NCBI GenBank assembly: GCA_007571305.1
Contig: RKRR01000012.1
Coordinates: 1 to 36,512 of the forward strand
DNA length: 36,512 nt
Origin: Candidatus Poribacteria bacterium
GTDB taxonomy: Bacteria; Poribacteria; WGA-4E; WGA-3G
Direction of reading: 5' to 3'
Part shown: positions 22,965 to 31,495 of the stretch, piece by piece
Layout of the letters: the number at the start of each line of letters is the position of its first letter
How positions within the stretch are numbered: the stretch's first letter is position 1
Made by a program: the position numbers and the translations under genes
Notes under the pieces: generated by a model
The model's database searches: none
The model's input: the letters and a program-made list of their open reading frames with translations, nothing else
What the model was told of the DNA's origin: nothing

Positions 22965-23786
22965 TTACTGGACATCTTTGATGTATCCCCAAGTGGTACT
23001 CAATTTGCCCTTGGGATCCACTGCAAACGGATTCTCAGGACCACTGGCAAGGTGCTCTACCTCTTTCTCAGAGAGGGCACGGTGGAACAACATAAACTCG
23101 TCCAGAATTCCTTTGTATGCCCATGTGGGGCCTGTGGCTGCATCGAATGCAGCGGCTTCTGATCCAATCCCAATAAATCCATACCGTGACTGTCCCGCGC
23201 CGATAACCTTTGCGGGTGCATCTTCTTCTTGATCCAATTTTCCATCAACATATATCCGCTTCACTTTACCGTCAAATGTTGCCACGAGATGGTGCCATTT
23301 GTCATCCGCGACATCCGTCTCACCGAACCAATCATGGCAACATGGACAACAGGTATCAAAAGCAACAAAGGTGGTACCGTTGTTTCCACCAACATCGTCC
23401 CCTACAGCAAAACGGAAGAATTCACTCCGATCCCAGGATGCAATCATGCCTCGCTGATCTGCTTTCACCCATGCCGAGAAACTAATCTTTTTAATCGGAT
23501 CGACATAATGGTGTTCCCGGACAGCGATGTAACTTGTTGCAACACCGGGAAACTCCAAACCTTCCCCAACCTTGCCTTTAACCGATTTGATATCCTTGTT
23601 TTTGATGAGCCCATCATTTCCGTTACCGGATACATCAACTACATCATCACCCTTGAGAGTGTCTTTGTTGAAGCTGTAGTAGATGATTAGGTCATCCTCT
23701 TTAACCACTTGTGCATCGGTTATCAACACTGGTTCCATCAAAATTAGCATTGATATCACTAAGCTGAACGTAAGAACAGTTTTCAT
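22965..23786 (-). CDS. Secreted LamG / concanavalin A-like domain protein
   Basis: A 273-residue protein with a signal peptide (about 1-26, MKTVLTFSLVISMLILMEP) and one LamG-like jelly-roll domain (about 40-245): LIIYYSFNKDTL, VVDVSGNGNDG, KISFSAWVKAD, KWHHLVATFDGK, RIYVDGKLD and LDEFMLFHRALSEKEVEHL. Such domains bind carbohydrate or act as spacers in surface proteins. A loop holds an unusual cysteine cluster, DTCCPCCHDWF (about residues 144-154). ATG 23784-23786 is chosen because AAGGAG precedes it; a longer frame to 23894 has no such site. No catalytic domain is seen. The gap 23787-24056 shows nothing clear. Confidence 0.85.
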   Translation of the reverse strand: MKTVLTFSLVISMLILMEPVLITDAQVVKEDDLIIYYSFNKDTLKGDDVVDVSGNGNDGLIKNKDIKSVKGKVGEGLEFPGVATSYIAVREHHYVDPIKKISFSAWVKADQRGMIASWDRSEFFRFAVGDDVGGNNGTTFVAFDTCCPCCHDWFGETDVADDKWHHLVATFDGKVKRIYVDGKLDQEEDAPAKVIGAGQSRYGFIGIGSEAAAFDAATGPTWAYKGILDEFMLFHRALSEKEVEHLASGPENPFAVDPKGKLSTTWGYIKDVQ

Positions 23787-24056
23787 AAGAAATCTCCTTC
23801 TGTAGTAAGAGCTATAGGTTATCAGTGTGCTGTTAAAACCATTCATATTGAGATGTCCATTTAATTTCACGCGGTCAACACCCGCCGATTCCATTATAGG
23901 ATAAAAAGGATAAAAAACAATATTTTTTTTCTTTCGCTATATCAACATTGTTGTGGGGTCGCCAGTACTCCACACCGTTTCTAACTGCACAACGGGATAG
24001 GCATTGAGGGAATAAATGCTACACCTATCAGCACCCCGCGAAGTGTTACGCCGCGT

Positions 24057-24569
24057 TTAGGGGTCCTCTGTCAGGAATTTTTCCAAATAGAACACATCAC
24101 AGGATCTATCCTCAAATTTCACATGTTTTTTGGCGACACCAATTTTCTCAAAACCGAGGTTACCATAAAATCGGAGTGCTCGTGTATTGTCTGCTATCAC
24201 TTGAATGGAAATTTTCTCGTAGTTTTTCGTCTTTGCAAATATGAAAGACGTTTCCGCAAGCGAACGTCCAATGCTGTATCCACGGTAATTCGCTTGTATC
24301 CAGGTCCCAATTGTTGCTATATGTCGCATCGAATCGGTATAACGCGCCAAGCCGTCAGGTTCGATGACTTGGATACCGACAATGTTACTGTTCACCTCGG
24401 CAACGAACATCGCGCTTCGTGGACATAATCCTTCTATAAAGGCGCGTTCTTCATTTTCAGTGAAGGGGTTTGTGAGTGCGGTATATCGTGCCTCAAGAAT
24501 AACTGAGTTAATGACGGATGCGACGGGTTCCGCATCGTCTGGAGCTGCTTTTCTAATGATGGGTTCCAT
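24057..24569 (-). CDS. GNAT-family N-acetyltransferase
   Basis: Small cytosolic acetyltransferase of 170 residues. The single GNAT fold shows the acetyl-CoA pyrophosphate motif ANYRGYSIGRSL (about 98-109) and the C-terminal RALRFYGNLGFEKIG (motif B, about 135-149). The opening IIRKAAPDDAEPVASVIN is typical. The acceptor is unknown; such genes are often labelled phosphinothricin- or amino-group acetyltransferases without proof. ATG 24567-24569 is preferred to an upstream TTG at 24602. It lies 48 bp downstream of a PhyH gene on the same strand and may be co-transcribed with it. Confidence 0.85.
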   Translation of the reverse strand: MEPIIRKAAPDDAEPVASVINSVILEARYTALTNPFTENEERAFIEGLCPRSAMFVAEVNSNIVGIQVIEPDGLARYTDSMRHIATIGTWIQANYRGYSIGRSLAETSFIFAKTKNYEKISIQVIADNTRALRFYGNLGFEKIGVAKKHVKFEDRSCDVFYLEKFLTEDP

Positions 24570-24617
24570 ATTTATCTCAACTAATGGTGAACAATGTTTC
24601 AACGATTTCTCTCGCGA

Positions 24618-25454
24618 TTAGGAATATCCACCAACACCTAATAGCATCCGTTCTTCCATATCTGCATCTTCAAGAAAGGCATGGGTTAACCCATCTTCGG
24701 GTTGTGCGCCGCCGTGTGGCGATTTTCGTAGCCAGGTCGGTGTATAACTTAAAATTAACATTCTTCGTTTGGCTTTTAAGGTTGGTAAGCCGCGGTGCCA
24801 GAGGTTACCGTGGATCAGGACACCACCGCCTGATTTTACCCTTAACTCGATTTCACCTTCTACCGATTCGTAACTATTTGGTGTTGCCTTGTCTAACCAA
24901 TCATGCGATCCAGGAACAACTGCGACCGCGCCGGTATCCTCGTTCAGATCATCGAGATAGATGAGACAATCGATGCAGTGTGGACGTGAGAACCACGGCG
25001 GCAACGGGTTAGATACGACACGTAGGTGTTGGTGCCACGGCGTTTGGTGTTCGCGATCATCACCCGGATAAGTGATGCGTGCACTCAGCCCCCGCAACCG
25101 GACAAGGGGTCCCATCATCGCCCGGGCAATTGATAAAGTCGGCTGGAATTTTAGGAGTTCTAAGAATGCTTCATCTTTGTCCATCAGATGACGAGGAATG
25201 AAGCCCCAACCCCGTCTACCAGCCATCGCGCTGTCTCGTTTTTCCCATTCCCGTTCCTCTAAACGATCTATAGCATCCCGCAATTTTTGGAGTGCCTCGC
25301 CTTGAAAGAGTCCTTCCCGAACGAGGTATCCTGTCTCGGAGAACGCCTGCAATTCTTCGAGACTTGCGTGCACCTCTATTTCCCAGTGTCCCCCGGTTTC
25401 TGCATCTGGATTGTGGTCGTTTAGCACTTCATACGCAAGTTTATGTCTTTCCAT
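24618..25454 (-). CDS. PhyH-family protein with an altered metal motif (H-x-H)
   Basis: A 278-residue member of the phytanoyl-CoA dioxygenase family by overall order: the metal-motif region, VAVVPGSHDWL, LWHRGLP and KRRMLIL. The iron-binding H-x-D/E is instead His141-Gln-His143 (PWHQHLR). The distal His220 (LWHRGL) and Arg230/231 are kept. In the other family members here this position reads HQD, HQD, HRD and an HxD. The change might alter metal binding or chemistry, or make the protein non-enzymatic. ATG 25452-25454 has GAGGG 6 bases upstream; a GTG at 25472 is less likely. Downstream of the SDR gene, same strand. Confidence 0.85.
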   Translation of the reverse strand: MERHKLAYEVLNDHNPDAETGGHWEIEVHASLEELQAFSETGYLVREGLFQGEALQKLRDAIDRLEEREWEKRDSAMAGRRGWGFIPRHLMDKDEAFLELLKFQPTLSIARAMMGPLVRLRGLSARITYPGDDREHQTPWHQHLRVVSNPLPPWFSRPHCIDCLIYLDDLNEDTGAVAVVPGSHDWLDKATPNSYESVEGEIELRVKSGGGVLIHGNLWHRGLPTLKAKRRMLILSYTPTWLRKSPHGGAQPEDGLTHAFLEDADMEERMLLGVGGYS

Positions 25455-25505
25455 ATTTCCCTCAGTTGACACAACTCGTCATGCAGTGTGTCAGGAACGA
25501 ATTTG

Positions 25506-26264
25506 TCAGATCGTGGGCATCACATTGCCACCGCACACCGGAATATACGCGCCTGTGATGTAACTCGCGAGATCTGACGCGAGAAAAAGCACAACGTTGG
25601 CGATTTCTTGGGCAGTCCCACGACGTTGCATTGGCACCTTACGCCAATAGTGTTCATCGGACAGGCTCGCTTCACTCTTCTCGCTGACAGTCCATCCCGG
25701 TGCAACTTGGTTGACGGTGACACCATGGGCCCCAACCTCTTTGGCGAGCACTCGCAAGACACCGTCCATTCCGCGCTTGCCCGATGTGTAGGCACTCTGT
25801 CTTTCAAAGTTTTGCATAGAACACTCGGTATTAATACTGACGACCCGTCCCCACCCTGATTCGATCATCGCAGGGACAAAGGCTTGTGCCATGTAGACAT
25901 TGTGCAGAACGCAGGACTGGAACTGGCTTTCGTAATCCTCAGCGGACTGTTCTAAAACCGAAGTCCAGTTATACTGAATTACAGCGTTATTGACGATGAT
26001 GTCTGCCGCACCGAGTTGCTCTGAGACAACATCACGCATAGTGTTTATGGAATCCTGATTCGTGACATCCGCTTGCACTGCGGCTGCTCGTACGCCTTTG
26101 ACGGTGATTTCATCTTGCAGGAGGTGTGCTGTCTCTTGGTCTCTATAGTAGCGGATTGCGATATCCGCACCCGCTTCAGCCAAGGTTCTTACCATTACAC
26201 GTCCTAACGCGCCTGAACCGCCTGTAATGACTGCTACTTTATTGGAAAGGTCAATGGAAATCAT
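25506..26264 (-). CDS. Short-chain dehydrogenase/reductase (SDR)
   Basis: Classical SDR of 252 residues, NAD(P)-dependent. Cofactor motif TGGSGALG (14-21), NNA (92-94), active-site Tyr159-x3-Lys163 (YTSGK) and C-terminal PGWTVSEKSE. The usual catalytic Ser, 13 residues before the Tyr, aligns with Thr146 (SINTE), a conservative replacement. The ending GAYIPVCGG fits 3-oxoacyl reductase or sugar dehydrogenase-like SDRs. ATG 26262-26264 follows GGAG closely; a GTG two codons earlier is an alternative. It lies between two PhyH genes on the same strand (33 bp and 51 bp gaps), so the three likely form one transcript and act on related metabolites. Confidence 0.9.
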   Translation of the reverse strand: MISIDLSNKVAVITGGSGALGRVMVRTLAEAGADIAIRYYRDQETAHLLQDEITVKGVRAAAVQADVTNQDSINTMRDVVSEQLGAADIIVNNAVIQYNWTSVLEQSAEDYESQFQSCVLHNVYMAQAFVPAMIESGWGRVVSINTECSMQNFERQSAYTSGKRGMDGVLRVLAKEVGAHGVTVNQVAPGWTVSEKSEASLSDEHYWRKVPMQRRGTAQEIANVVLFLASDLASYITGAYIPVCGGNVMPTI

Positions 26265-26297
26265 GGCCACTCCATATCCTAAAAATACCGTGCTGTG

Positions 26298-27086
26298 TTA
26301 TGGCTGTAACAAATCACCCGGAATACGAGACATCGGATAATTTGCGGCTTCGTCACGATTCGCAATGATTTCCGGAACTTCCCTATCCCAATAGTCTGGT
26401 ATAGTATTCGGACGGCTATGCCATGCGAGAATTAACGTGCGTCGAACATCGGTAAAATTTCTGTGGGCGGAGTGTAAGATACGCGCATCTGCCATTACCA
26501 ATGAACCCGCTTTTGCACAGACATCTACTTGATCCGGGTGATCACTAAACATGATGGGATGATCTGCATCAATAAACCGCGCCCCCTGCTCATGTGCTGG
26601 CACCAATATGTCGTGTAAATCGATACGTTTACGGTGTGTTCCCGGGATAACTTTTAGACAACCATTTTCCCGATTCGTATCCGTAAGATAATAGTTAAGA
26701 AAAATCGTTTGGGGCCACGGTGCGCAGCTCAGCGGATCGTTCCAGCGCATCCAATCTTGATGCCAATAGAGTGGGGGACCCCCGGATTCCTTCGTCAGAA
26801 TAATGATCCCACCAGATGATATGAAATCTTCGAACCCAATCTGTGCCAAAGCATCGCGTGAGGGTTGCCATTCTAACAGTTTTTGAATATGGGCGTTATC
26901 TTCACCACGAACGTTGACGTGCTGTCCTTGATAGATAACGTCCTCGGGTTCTATATGTCCTGCGATAAGTCGTTCCGACTCGTCTCGGAGTTCTTGTAAA
27001 AATTCCTCTGTCAGAACATCATCAATAACGCAGAAACCCTCTTCTATCATTTGCTCCCGTTTTTGCAAAGCGACTTCAGGTGTCAT
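26298..27086 (-). CDS. Phytanoyl-CoA dioxygenase (PhyH) family protein
   Basis: Predicted Fe(II)/2-oxoglutarate oxygenase, 262 residues, with a full set of expected residues: His109-x-Asp111 (YWHQDWMRW), GCLKVIPGTH, distal His205 (ILHSAHRN) and Arg215/216 (VRRTLIL). It begins at ATG 27084-27086 behind GAGGAG, a strong ribosome site. First gene of the minus-strand run PhyH, SDR, PhyH, GNAT, and divergent from another PhyH gene at 27314 across a 227-bp shared upstream region. The substrate cannot be told. Confidence 0.9.
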   Translation of the reverse strand: MTPEVALQKREQMIEEGFCVIDDVLTEEFLQELRDESERLIAGHIEPEDVIYQGQHVNVRGEDNAHIQKLLEWQPSRDALAQIGFEDFISSGGIIILTKESGGPPLYWHQDWMRWNDPLSCAPWPQTIFLNYYLTDTNRENGCLKVIPGTHRKRIDLHDILVPAHEQGARFIDADHPIMFSDHPDQVDVCAKAGSLVMADARILHSAHRNFTDVRRTLILAWHSRPNTIPDYWDREVPEIIANRDEAANYPMSRIPGDLLQP

Positions 27087-27244
27087 GACACGCTCCTCTA
27101 CTTACAAATAAGATGTGATTCTAAAACTCATCCTTGGAAGGGGTGGATTGAAAGTTCACTTTATTTTATACGAATCAATAGGAGAAAACAACAATTTTTT
27201 TCTCATTTTCGATCATCTTTTGCATTGCTACAGCAGTAAAATTT

Positions 27245-27273
27245 TTGATCTCCGTTAGACTTTATGTTATACT
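27245..27273 (+). promoter_or_regulatory. Sigma-70-type promoter for the PhyH/GH43-like pair
   Basis: TTGATC (27245-27250), 17-bp spacer, TATACT (27268-27273). Transcription would start near 27280, about 34 nt before the ATG. On the opposite strand TATAAAAT (about 27163-27170) may serve the divergent PhyH gene, but no clear -35 accompanies it. Confidence 0.6.
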
Positions 27274-27313
27274 TTGCAAAATTCATCGTTGACCAGAAAG
27301 GCAGTCTTAGCAC

Positions 27314-28135
27314 ATGGAAGCTACAGGACGAACGGTAAATATTCCGAAATTGGAAATCTCCGATCAGGAACGTGCAGAAAGCAAACTCACGCCAGAAAGT
27401 ATCGAGGCAGGAGTACGGCTGTTGCGCGAGGCAGGATTGGTAGTGATTGAAAGTGTTCTCCCACAGGATTGGATAGCAGAACTTGATGTCGCTATGGAAA
27501 CCGTGTTGAGCAATGAAGATAACGGTCATGAAGGTGAACACCCGATGTTGAAAATGCCGTTCATGGATCCGCGCATCATTGATAACCCCTTCGCGATGCC
27601 GATTCTGAAAGCGGCGATGGGTGAGAAAGTGTACGCGTATCTGCCTTACGGTTGTAACTCAACTCGTCCCGGTAACGAAATTCAATGGATCCATCGAGAT
27701 TCGGGACAACTCTTCCCTGAACTCCCGTTTGCACTACCGGTTTCAACTATCGTCGTTAACATCCCGCTTGTTGATTTCACAGTGGAAAACGGGGCGACAG
27801 AGGTATGGCCCGGTTCACATCTCATTGTTGATGACGAGGCAGTGCGTAACTCCCCGTACAACGTCTGTGAACCGGAACGGGCTGCAAATTACCCTTCATT
27901 TCAGTTAGAGATGCCTGCCGGTTCAGTCGTGGTGCGTGACATGCGGTGTTGGCACCGGGCAATGCCGAATCGAACAAAAAATACTGTCCGGCATATGCTT
28001 GCACTCGTCTATTTTCGCCGGTTTCACCATGCCCCCGACGCACCAGGAATTTTCGGCGCACGGATTTCAAAAGAGATATGGAACAATATGTCTGAGGAAG
28101 CACAAGAGGTATATCGGTTCCAGGCCCACGATTGA
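27314..28135 (+). CDS. Phytanoyl-CoA dioxygenase (PhyH) family protein
   Basis: Predicted Fe(II)/2-oxoglutarate oxygenase, 273 residues. Metal ligands His127-x-Asp129 (WIHRDSGQ) and His214 (CWHRAMPN), with Arg226 (VRHMLA) for 2-oxoglutarate. ENGATEVWPGSH (about 158-169) is the usual family turn. ATG 27314 has GAAAGGCAG about 10 bases upstream. The stop codon is 8 bp before the next start, so this gene and the GH43-like gene are almost certainly co-transcribed from the promoter at 27245-27273. Confidence 0.9.
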   Translation: MEATGRTVNIPKLEISDQERAESKLTPESIEAGVRLLREAGLVVIESVLPQDWIAELDVAMETVLSNEDNGHEGEHPMLKMPFMDPRIIDNPFAMPILKAAMGEKVYAYLPYGCNSTRPGNEIQWIHRDSGQLFPELPFALPVSTIVVNIPLVDFTVENGATEVWPGSHLIVDDEAVRNSPYNVCEPERAANYPSFQLEMPAGSVVVRDMRCWHRAMPNRTKNTVRHMLALVYFRRFHHAPDAPGIFGARISKEIWNNMSEEAQEVYRFQAHD

Positions 28136-28143
28136 GGAGAAAT

Positions 28144-29037
28144 ATGAAACGAACACTGCTCATCCATCCCGACATGTCTGAGATTGACAGAGAACACGGT
28201 TTCTCGAATATCAACGGACCTTCACTCGTTCGCGTGCCAGAATGGGTAGAAAATCCTCTGGGAAAATATTACCTCTACTTCGCACATCATCGCGGTGCTT
28301 ATATCCGATTCGCTTATGCCGATGCAGTTGAAGGTCCTTACACCATCTATCGTCCGGGCGCGTTGCATCGGGACAGGACAGTGTTTCAAGGCTGCGATCA
28401 CATCGCTTCCCCGGATGTCCACATAGATGAGGAAAATCGCCGATTCTTCATGTATTTTCACGGAAATTATGGTGGAGGACAGGCAACCTGCTGGGCGACC
28501 TCTACTGACGGAGTGAATTACACCGCTTCGGATACACTGGATAAACGAAACGGAGCATATTTTCGGGTCTTTTGGTGGCAAGGACACCCCTATGCGACCT
28601 ACCACGGCTGGGTAAGCCGTGCGGAGACACCAGAATGGACTGCAGGCTTCGTTCAACGAGATACGCCACTCTTTCCGCGTAAATCGGATAAAGACAACAC
28701 AGGTTTCCCGCGTCACACAGCAAACCTTCTTGAAGGGGATACGTTGACTGTTTATTACTCACTGTACGGAGATAGACCAGAACGCATTCGTAAAAGCACC
28801 GTGCGGTTGACAGACGATTGGAACGATTGGAATCCATCTGAACCAACAGAAGTAATCGCGCCAAAATACGATTTTGAGGGCGTTAATTTACCGATGAGAC
28901 CCTCGACGGGAGGGTTAGATCGGGAACGCGTGCATGAACTTCGAGATCCAGCGATCTATTGTGAGGATGGAAAAACGTGGCTTCTCTATTCGGTTGCAGG
29001 CGAACAAGGTATTGCCATTATGCAGCTAACTATCTAA
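28144..29037 (+). CDS. GH43/GH32-like five-bladed beta-propeller protein
   Basis: A 297-residue protein without signal peptide. It has the look of a five-bladed propeller of the glycoside hydrolase 43/68/32 type: NINGPSLVRVPEW, YYLYFAHHRGAYIRFAYAD, EGPYTIYRPGAL, HIASPDVHIDEENRRFFMYFHG and ELRDPAIYCEDGKTWLLYSVAG. Asp residues in SPDVH and RDPAI are candidates for catalytic or stabilising positions. Whether it hydrolyses a glycoside is unproven, and lack of an export signal suggests an intracellular substrate. ATG 28144 is behind GAGGAGAAAT, which overlaps the previous stop; a TTG at 28132 is less likely. It overlaps the convergent methyltransferase stop by 4 bp. Confidence 0.8.
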   Translation: MKRTLLIHPDMSEIDREHGFSNINGPSLVRVPEWVENPLGKYYLYFAHHRGAYIRFAYADAVEGPYTIYRPGALHRDRTVFQGCDHIASPDVHIDEENRRFFMYFHGNYGGGQATCWATSTDGVNYTASDTLDKRNGAYFRVFWWQGHPYATYHGWVSRAETPEWTAGFVQRDTPLFPRKSDKDNTGFPRHTANLLEGDTLTVYYSLYGDRPERIRKSTVRLTDDWNDWNPSEPTEVIAPKYDFEGVNLPMRPSTGGLDRERVHELRDPAIYCEDGKTWLLYSVAGEQGIAIMQLTI

Positions 29038-30116
29038 CCGATACTGTTATTCAAAGTGGGTATTTCATCACTACTCTCAAATAGACGCAGCGAGGCACTT
29101 GGTGTTTCTGATACGCGCTGTCGGGCATCTTCACAGTATTCAGCATTAATATCATAGCCTATATAGTGTCTACCCAATTTTTTACAAGCAACTGCTGTTG
29201 ACCCTGACCCCATAAATGGATCCAGCACTAATGCACCAATAGGCGTGAGGAGGTGCAAGAGCTCCTCGACGACTTCCACCGGATAGATTGCAGGATGTTT
29301 ATTTCTTTTGACGGTCGCTACTGACGTTTCAATCATGTCTCGCTTGAGTTTATTGCCGTGCATCCGAATGATTGTGAACCCTTTATTTTTTAACTGTAGC
29401 GTACGTCCACCTATCTGACCTCCGAACGGCTCTGCATGAATACCCCGAATTTTCATCCGAAAGCTGTGGGTTTGCCCTTGGATCACTTCTTGGATGACTT
29501 CCGTAAGTTCACGACGCGCGGCAGTTTTCTCTTTTTCAGACAAGTCAGATTCCGCAATGAGTTCAAAGTATCGCTGCCCAACTTTAGTGCTGGCCTTTTT
29601 ACTTGATTGTTTCGGCATACGTTCCTCCGCTAAGAAGGCATTGAGGTCGTAGAAGTAGTCATCTGATTTGACGAAGTGGAAGAATGGCTCTGTGCTACTG
29701 ACAAGGCGACGCTGAAACTGCCGTGGTGTCGGATTCCGTTTAACCCACGTGATTTCGTTCACAAGTTTTACAAAACATGTCTTCGTCGCGGCGAGTGCAA
29801 ACTGGTAGGGAACAAGAAGTAGGTTGCTATCCTCGTACTTATCACCTATGTTGAAAACGATGCTACCGTCATTTCTGACGACGCGGACGCATTCACAGAA
29901 GAGACGGAGTAGTATAGCAATATATTCATCAGCATCCTTTTCATTGCCCATACCACCACCATAGTCACGCTGCTGAAAATAAGGTGGAGATGTGATTACC
30001 AAATGAACACTGCAATCTGGTAACTTCTGGATGAGTTCAAGATTGTCCCCACACAGAATTTGGTCTATTGGGAGGGATTTACCAGCGTTCTGGGTATTGT
30101 CAGGTGTGTATTGCAT
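29034..30116 (-). CDS. Site-specific DNA methyltransferase, beta class (probably N4-cytosine)
   Basis: A 360-residue DNA amino-methyltransferase. The catalytic motif TSPPY (about 42-46) comes first and the S-adenosylmethionine site DPFMGSGST (about 298-306) near the end, so the motif order is that of the beta class. TSPPY rather than DPPY favours N4-methylcytosine, as in PvuII-type enzymes, though N6-adenine is possible. Residues about 150-270 form the variable target-recognition region. No restriction endonuclease gene is adjacent, so it may be an orphan or its partner is elsewhere. ATG 30114-30116 has no clear ribosome site. The recognition sequence cannot be predicted. Confidence 0.9.
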   Translation of the reverse strand: MQYTPDNTQNAGKSLPIDQILCGDNLELIQKLPDCSVHLVITSPPYFQQRDYGGGMGNEKDADEYIAILLRLFCECVRVVRNDGSIVFNIGDKYEDSNLLLVPYQFALAATKTCFVKLVNEITWVKRNPTPRQFQRRLVSSTEPFFHFVKSDDYFYDLNAFLAEERMPKQSSKKASTKVGQRYFELIAESDLSEKEKTAARRELTEVIQEVIQGQTHSFRMKIRGIHAEPFGGQIGGRTLQLKNKGFTIIRMHGNKLKRDMIETSVATVKRNKHPAIYPVEVVEELLHLLTPIGALVLDPFMGSGSTAVACKKLGRHYIGYDINAEYCEDARQRVSETPSASLRLFESSDEIPTLNNSIG

Positions 30117-30133
30117 GTCTGAATTGATAATCT

Positions 30134-30316
30134 TTATTGACGTTTCTCAATGAGTCTTCCAACAAAAAAAACCAAAACGCCGAGCGTCAGGAAGCCCATC
30201 TCAACGCCCATTGCTTTGGATTCACTGTAATTAAAGGGATTGGCACAGCCTAAGTAGAGTCCTGCTCCTAAGCAGGCTATGCCCATCAATTCCAAAGTTT
30301 TACCGATATAATACAC
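30134..30316 (-). CDS. Small conserved two-helix membrane protein (60 aa)
   Basis: Sixty residues with two hydrophobic helices (about 5-24 and 38-54), an intervening short loop and a closing GRLIEK. The layout MGIACLGAGLYLG then MGFLTLGVLVFFVGR matches small uncharacterised inner-membrane proteins found in many Gram-negative bacteria. GTG at 30314-30316 has CGGAGA 6 bases upstream, which supports translation. It lies 17 bp before the methyltransferase gene on the same strand. Confidence 0.65.
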   Translation of the reverse strand: MYYIGKTLELMGIACLGAGLYLGCANPFNYSESKAMGVEMGFLTLGVLVFFVGRLIEKRQ

Positions 30317-30392
30317 GAATTCTCCGGTGCGATTTAGGGGTATCTTATTTAATCATAAGACGAGGCCTTCACGCCTGCCCTATATTTGCCAA

Positions 30393-31103
30393 CTAATAGA
30401 GACTTTTGATGCGTCCCCAGGAAATTAATTTTTGTTGCCGAGTTGGTTCGATTCTCGCAGTGAAAACGAGGTCAGGAAGATGATCGTTCTCTTCAGTGTA
30501 ACCTTCTGGAGCCCAAGCGAGTTTATGCTGCAAGTGTCCGCTATCTACATCGTTATAGGCGATAAAGAATCCGATACTGTTTCCCTTCCTTGCGAGATTA
30601 TCAAGACGGAAACTTAACTCGCATGTTTGTCCATCGTTTCCCCATGCGACTCGCGTCAACGGCGATTTTAGCGTCCCCATTTCTTTTTCAATCGGGATTT
30701 TAAACTCGTAGAGATCCTCCATTCGCCCGGAGTGATGTGGATCCACGTAAACAATAAGATGATCCTCACGAAGCACTTTCGTTTGGCGGTTTTCCAGTTG
30801 ATCATCTACTAATTTAATAGCTACGTAAAGAAAACCGTTTCGCCAAACCGCTCCGAAGGTTCCTGTGAAATCGGGAGATTCGCTCCAGCGGTTCCCACTC
30901 ATTAAATCCTGTTCCAATTTCCCGGGAATCGCTCTTTCCCAGGCTGGATCATCAAGATATCCATCTACGATAGGTGCAACAGGTGCGAGTTCAGCATTAT
31001 ATTGAAAATTTTGAAGATTCCTGCCTGTAACATGTCCTAATACATGAGACACCATAACCAGTAGGAGGATAACTATCGCAAATATCTGTTTGTTAAAATT
31101 CAT
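30393..31103 (-). CDS. Exported CBM9/DOMON-like carbohydrate-binding protein
   Basis: A 236-residue protein with a signal peptide (about 1-23, IFAIVILLLVMVSHVLG) and one CBM9-type domain: APIVDGYLDDPAWERA (about 43-58), FTGTFGAVWRNGFLYVAIKLVDD, HLIVYVDPHHSG, and TCELSFRLDNLARKGNSIGF. Family 9 modules bind sugars at chain ends or are heme/sugar-binding DOMON relatives. There is no catalytic domain, so it may be a periplasmic or surface sugar-binding protein. ATG 31101-31103 has GGGGAG 5 bases upstream. Confidence 0.85.
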   Translation of the reverse strand: MNFNKQIFAIVILLLVMVSHVLGHVTGRNLQNFQYNAELAPVAPIVDGYLDDPAWERAIPGKLEQDLMSGNRWSESPDFTGTFGAVWRNGFLYVAIKLVDDQLENRQTKVLREDHLIVYVDPHHSGRMEDLYEFKIPIEKEMGTLKSPLTRVAWGNDGQTCELSFRLDNLARKGNSIGFFIAYNDVDSGHLQHKLAWAPEGYTEENDHLPDLVFTARIEPTRQQKLISWGRIKSLY

Positions 31104-31397
31104 AAACTCCCCTTCCCAGGATAACCTGTAGGATTGGATTTTATGTCAGTTGAATTTCAAGGTGCCCTATCTTGATTTTTGTGTACGGAATTTTAATCTA
31201 CACAACTCACTCAATATCATTGAACGTTGTGCTTTTTACCGCGCGGGCGTTAGAAACGCGGATCTAAATATTTTGTTGCACCCAATTTTTTATTTCTTCA
31301 CTCTTATTGTAGTGTACCTTAAACGGAAGTATTTATCCAGTTAAAATTGGCACTAACAGATTTGAGATGTGGAAATAGACGATTTTTTTAAATTCAG
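31104..31397. other. AT-rich intergenic region with one hairpin
   Basis: The gap between the divergent CBM9-like gene and ftsH spans about 390 bp. It holds CCGCG (31239-31243) and CGCGG (31257-31261) arms with an inner GCGTT-AGA-AACGC (31247-31259), a GC-rich palindrome that stands out in an AT-rich background and resembles the REP-like palindromes at 6200 and 9060. A 64-codon frame at 31150-31344 looks non-coding. The ftsH promoter is listed separately. Confidence 0.4.
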
Positions 31398-31426
31398 TTG
31401 AAATTTGGAAAAAAATTTGTTATACT
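31398..31426 (+). promoter_or_regulatory. Sigma-70-type promoter for the ftsH operon
   Basis: TTGAAA (31398-31403), 17-bp spacer, TATACT (31421-31426). Transcription should start near 31432, about 64 nt before the GTG at 31496. Confidence 0.7.
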
Positions 31427-31495
31427 TTTAAACTAAGCACATTTTGAAATCAATTTTTTGTCAGTGCCCAGAAATTAACAGAGAGGCAATTGGTT

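Noticed and set aside
31118..31140. GGATAACCTGTAGGATT resembles the shared repeat module
   Set aside because: Several mismatches and no flanking family ends; may be chance.
31150..31344. 64-codon plus-strand frame before ftsH
   Set aside because: No ribosome site, AT-driven composition, and it contains a GC-rich palindrome.
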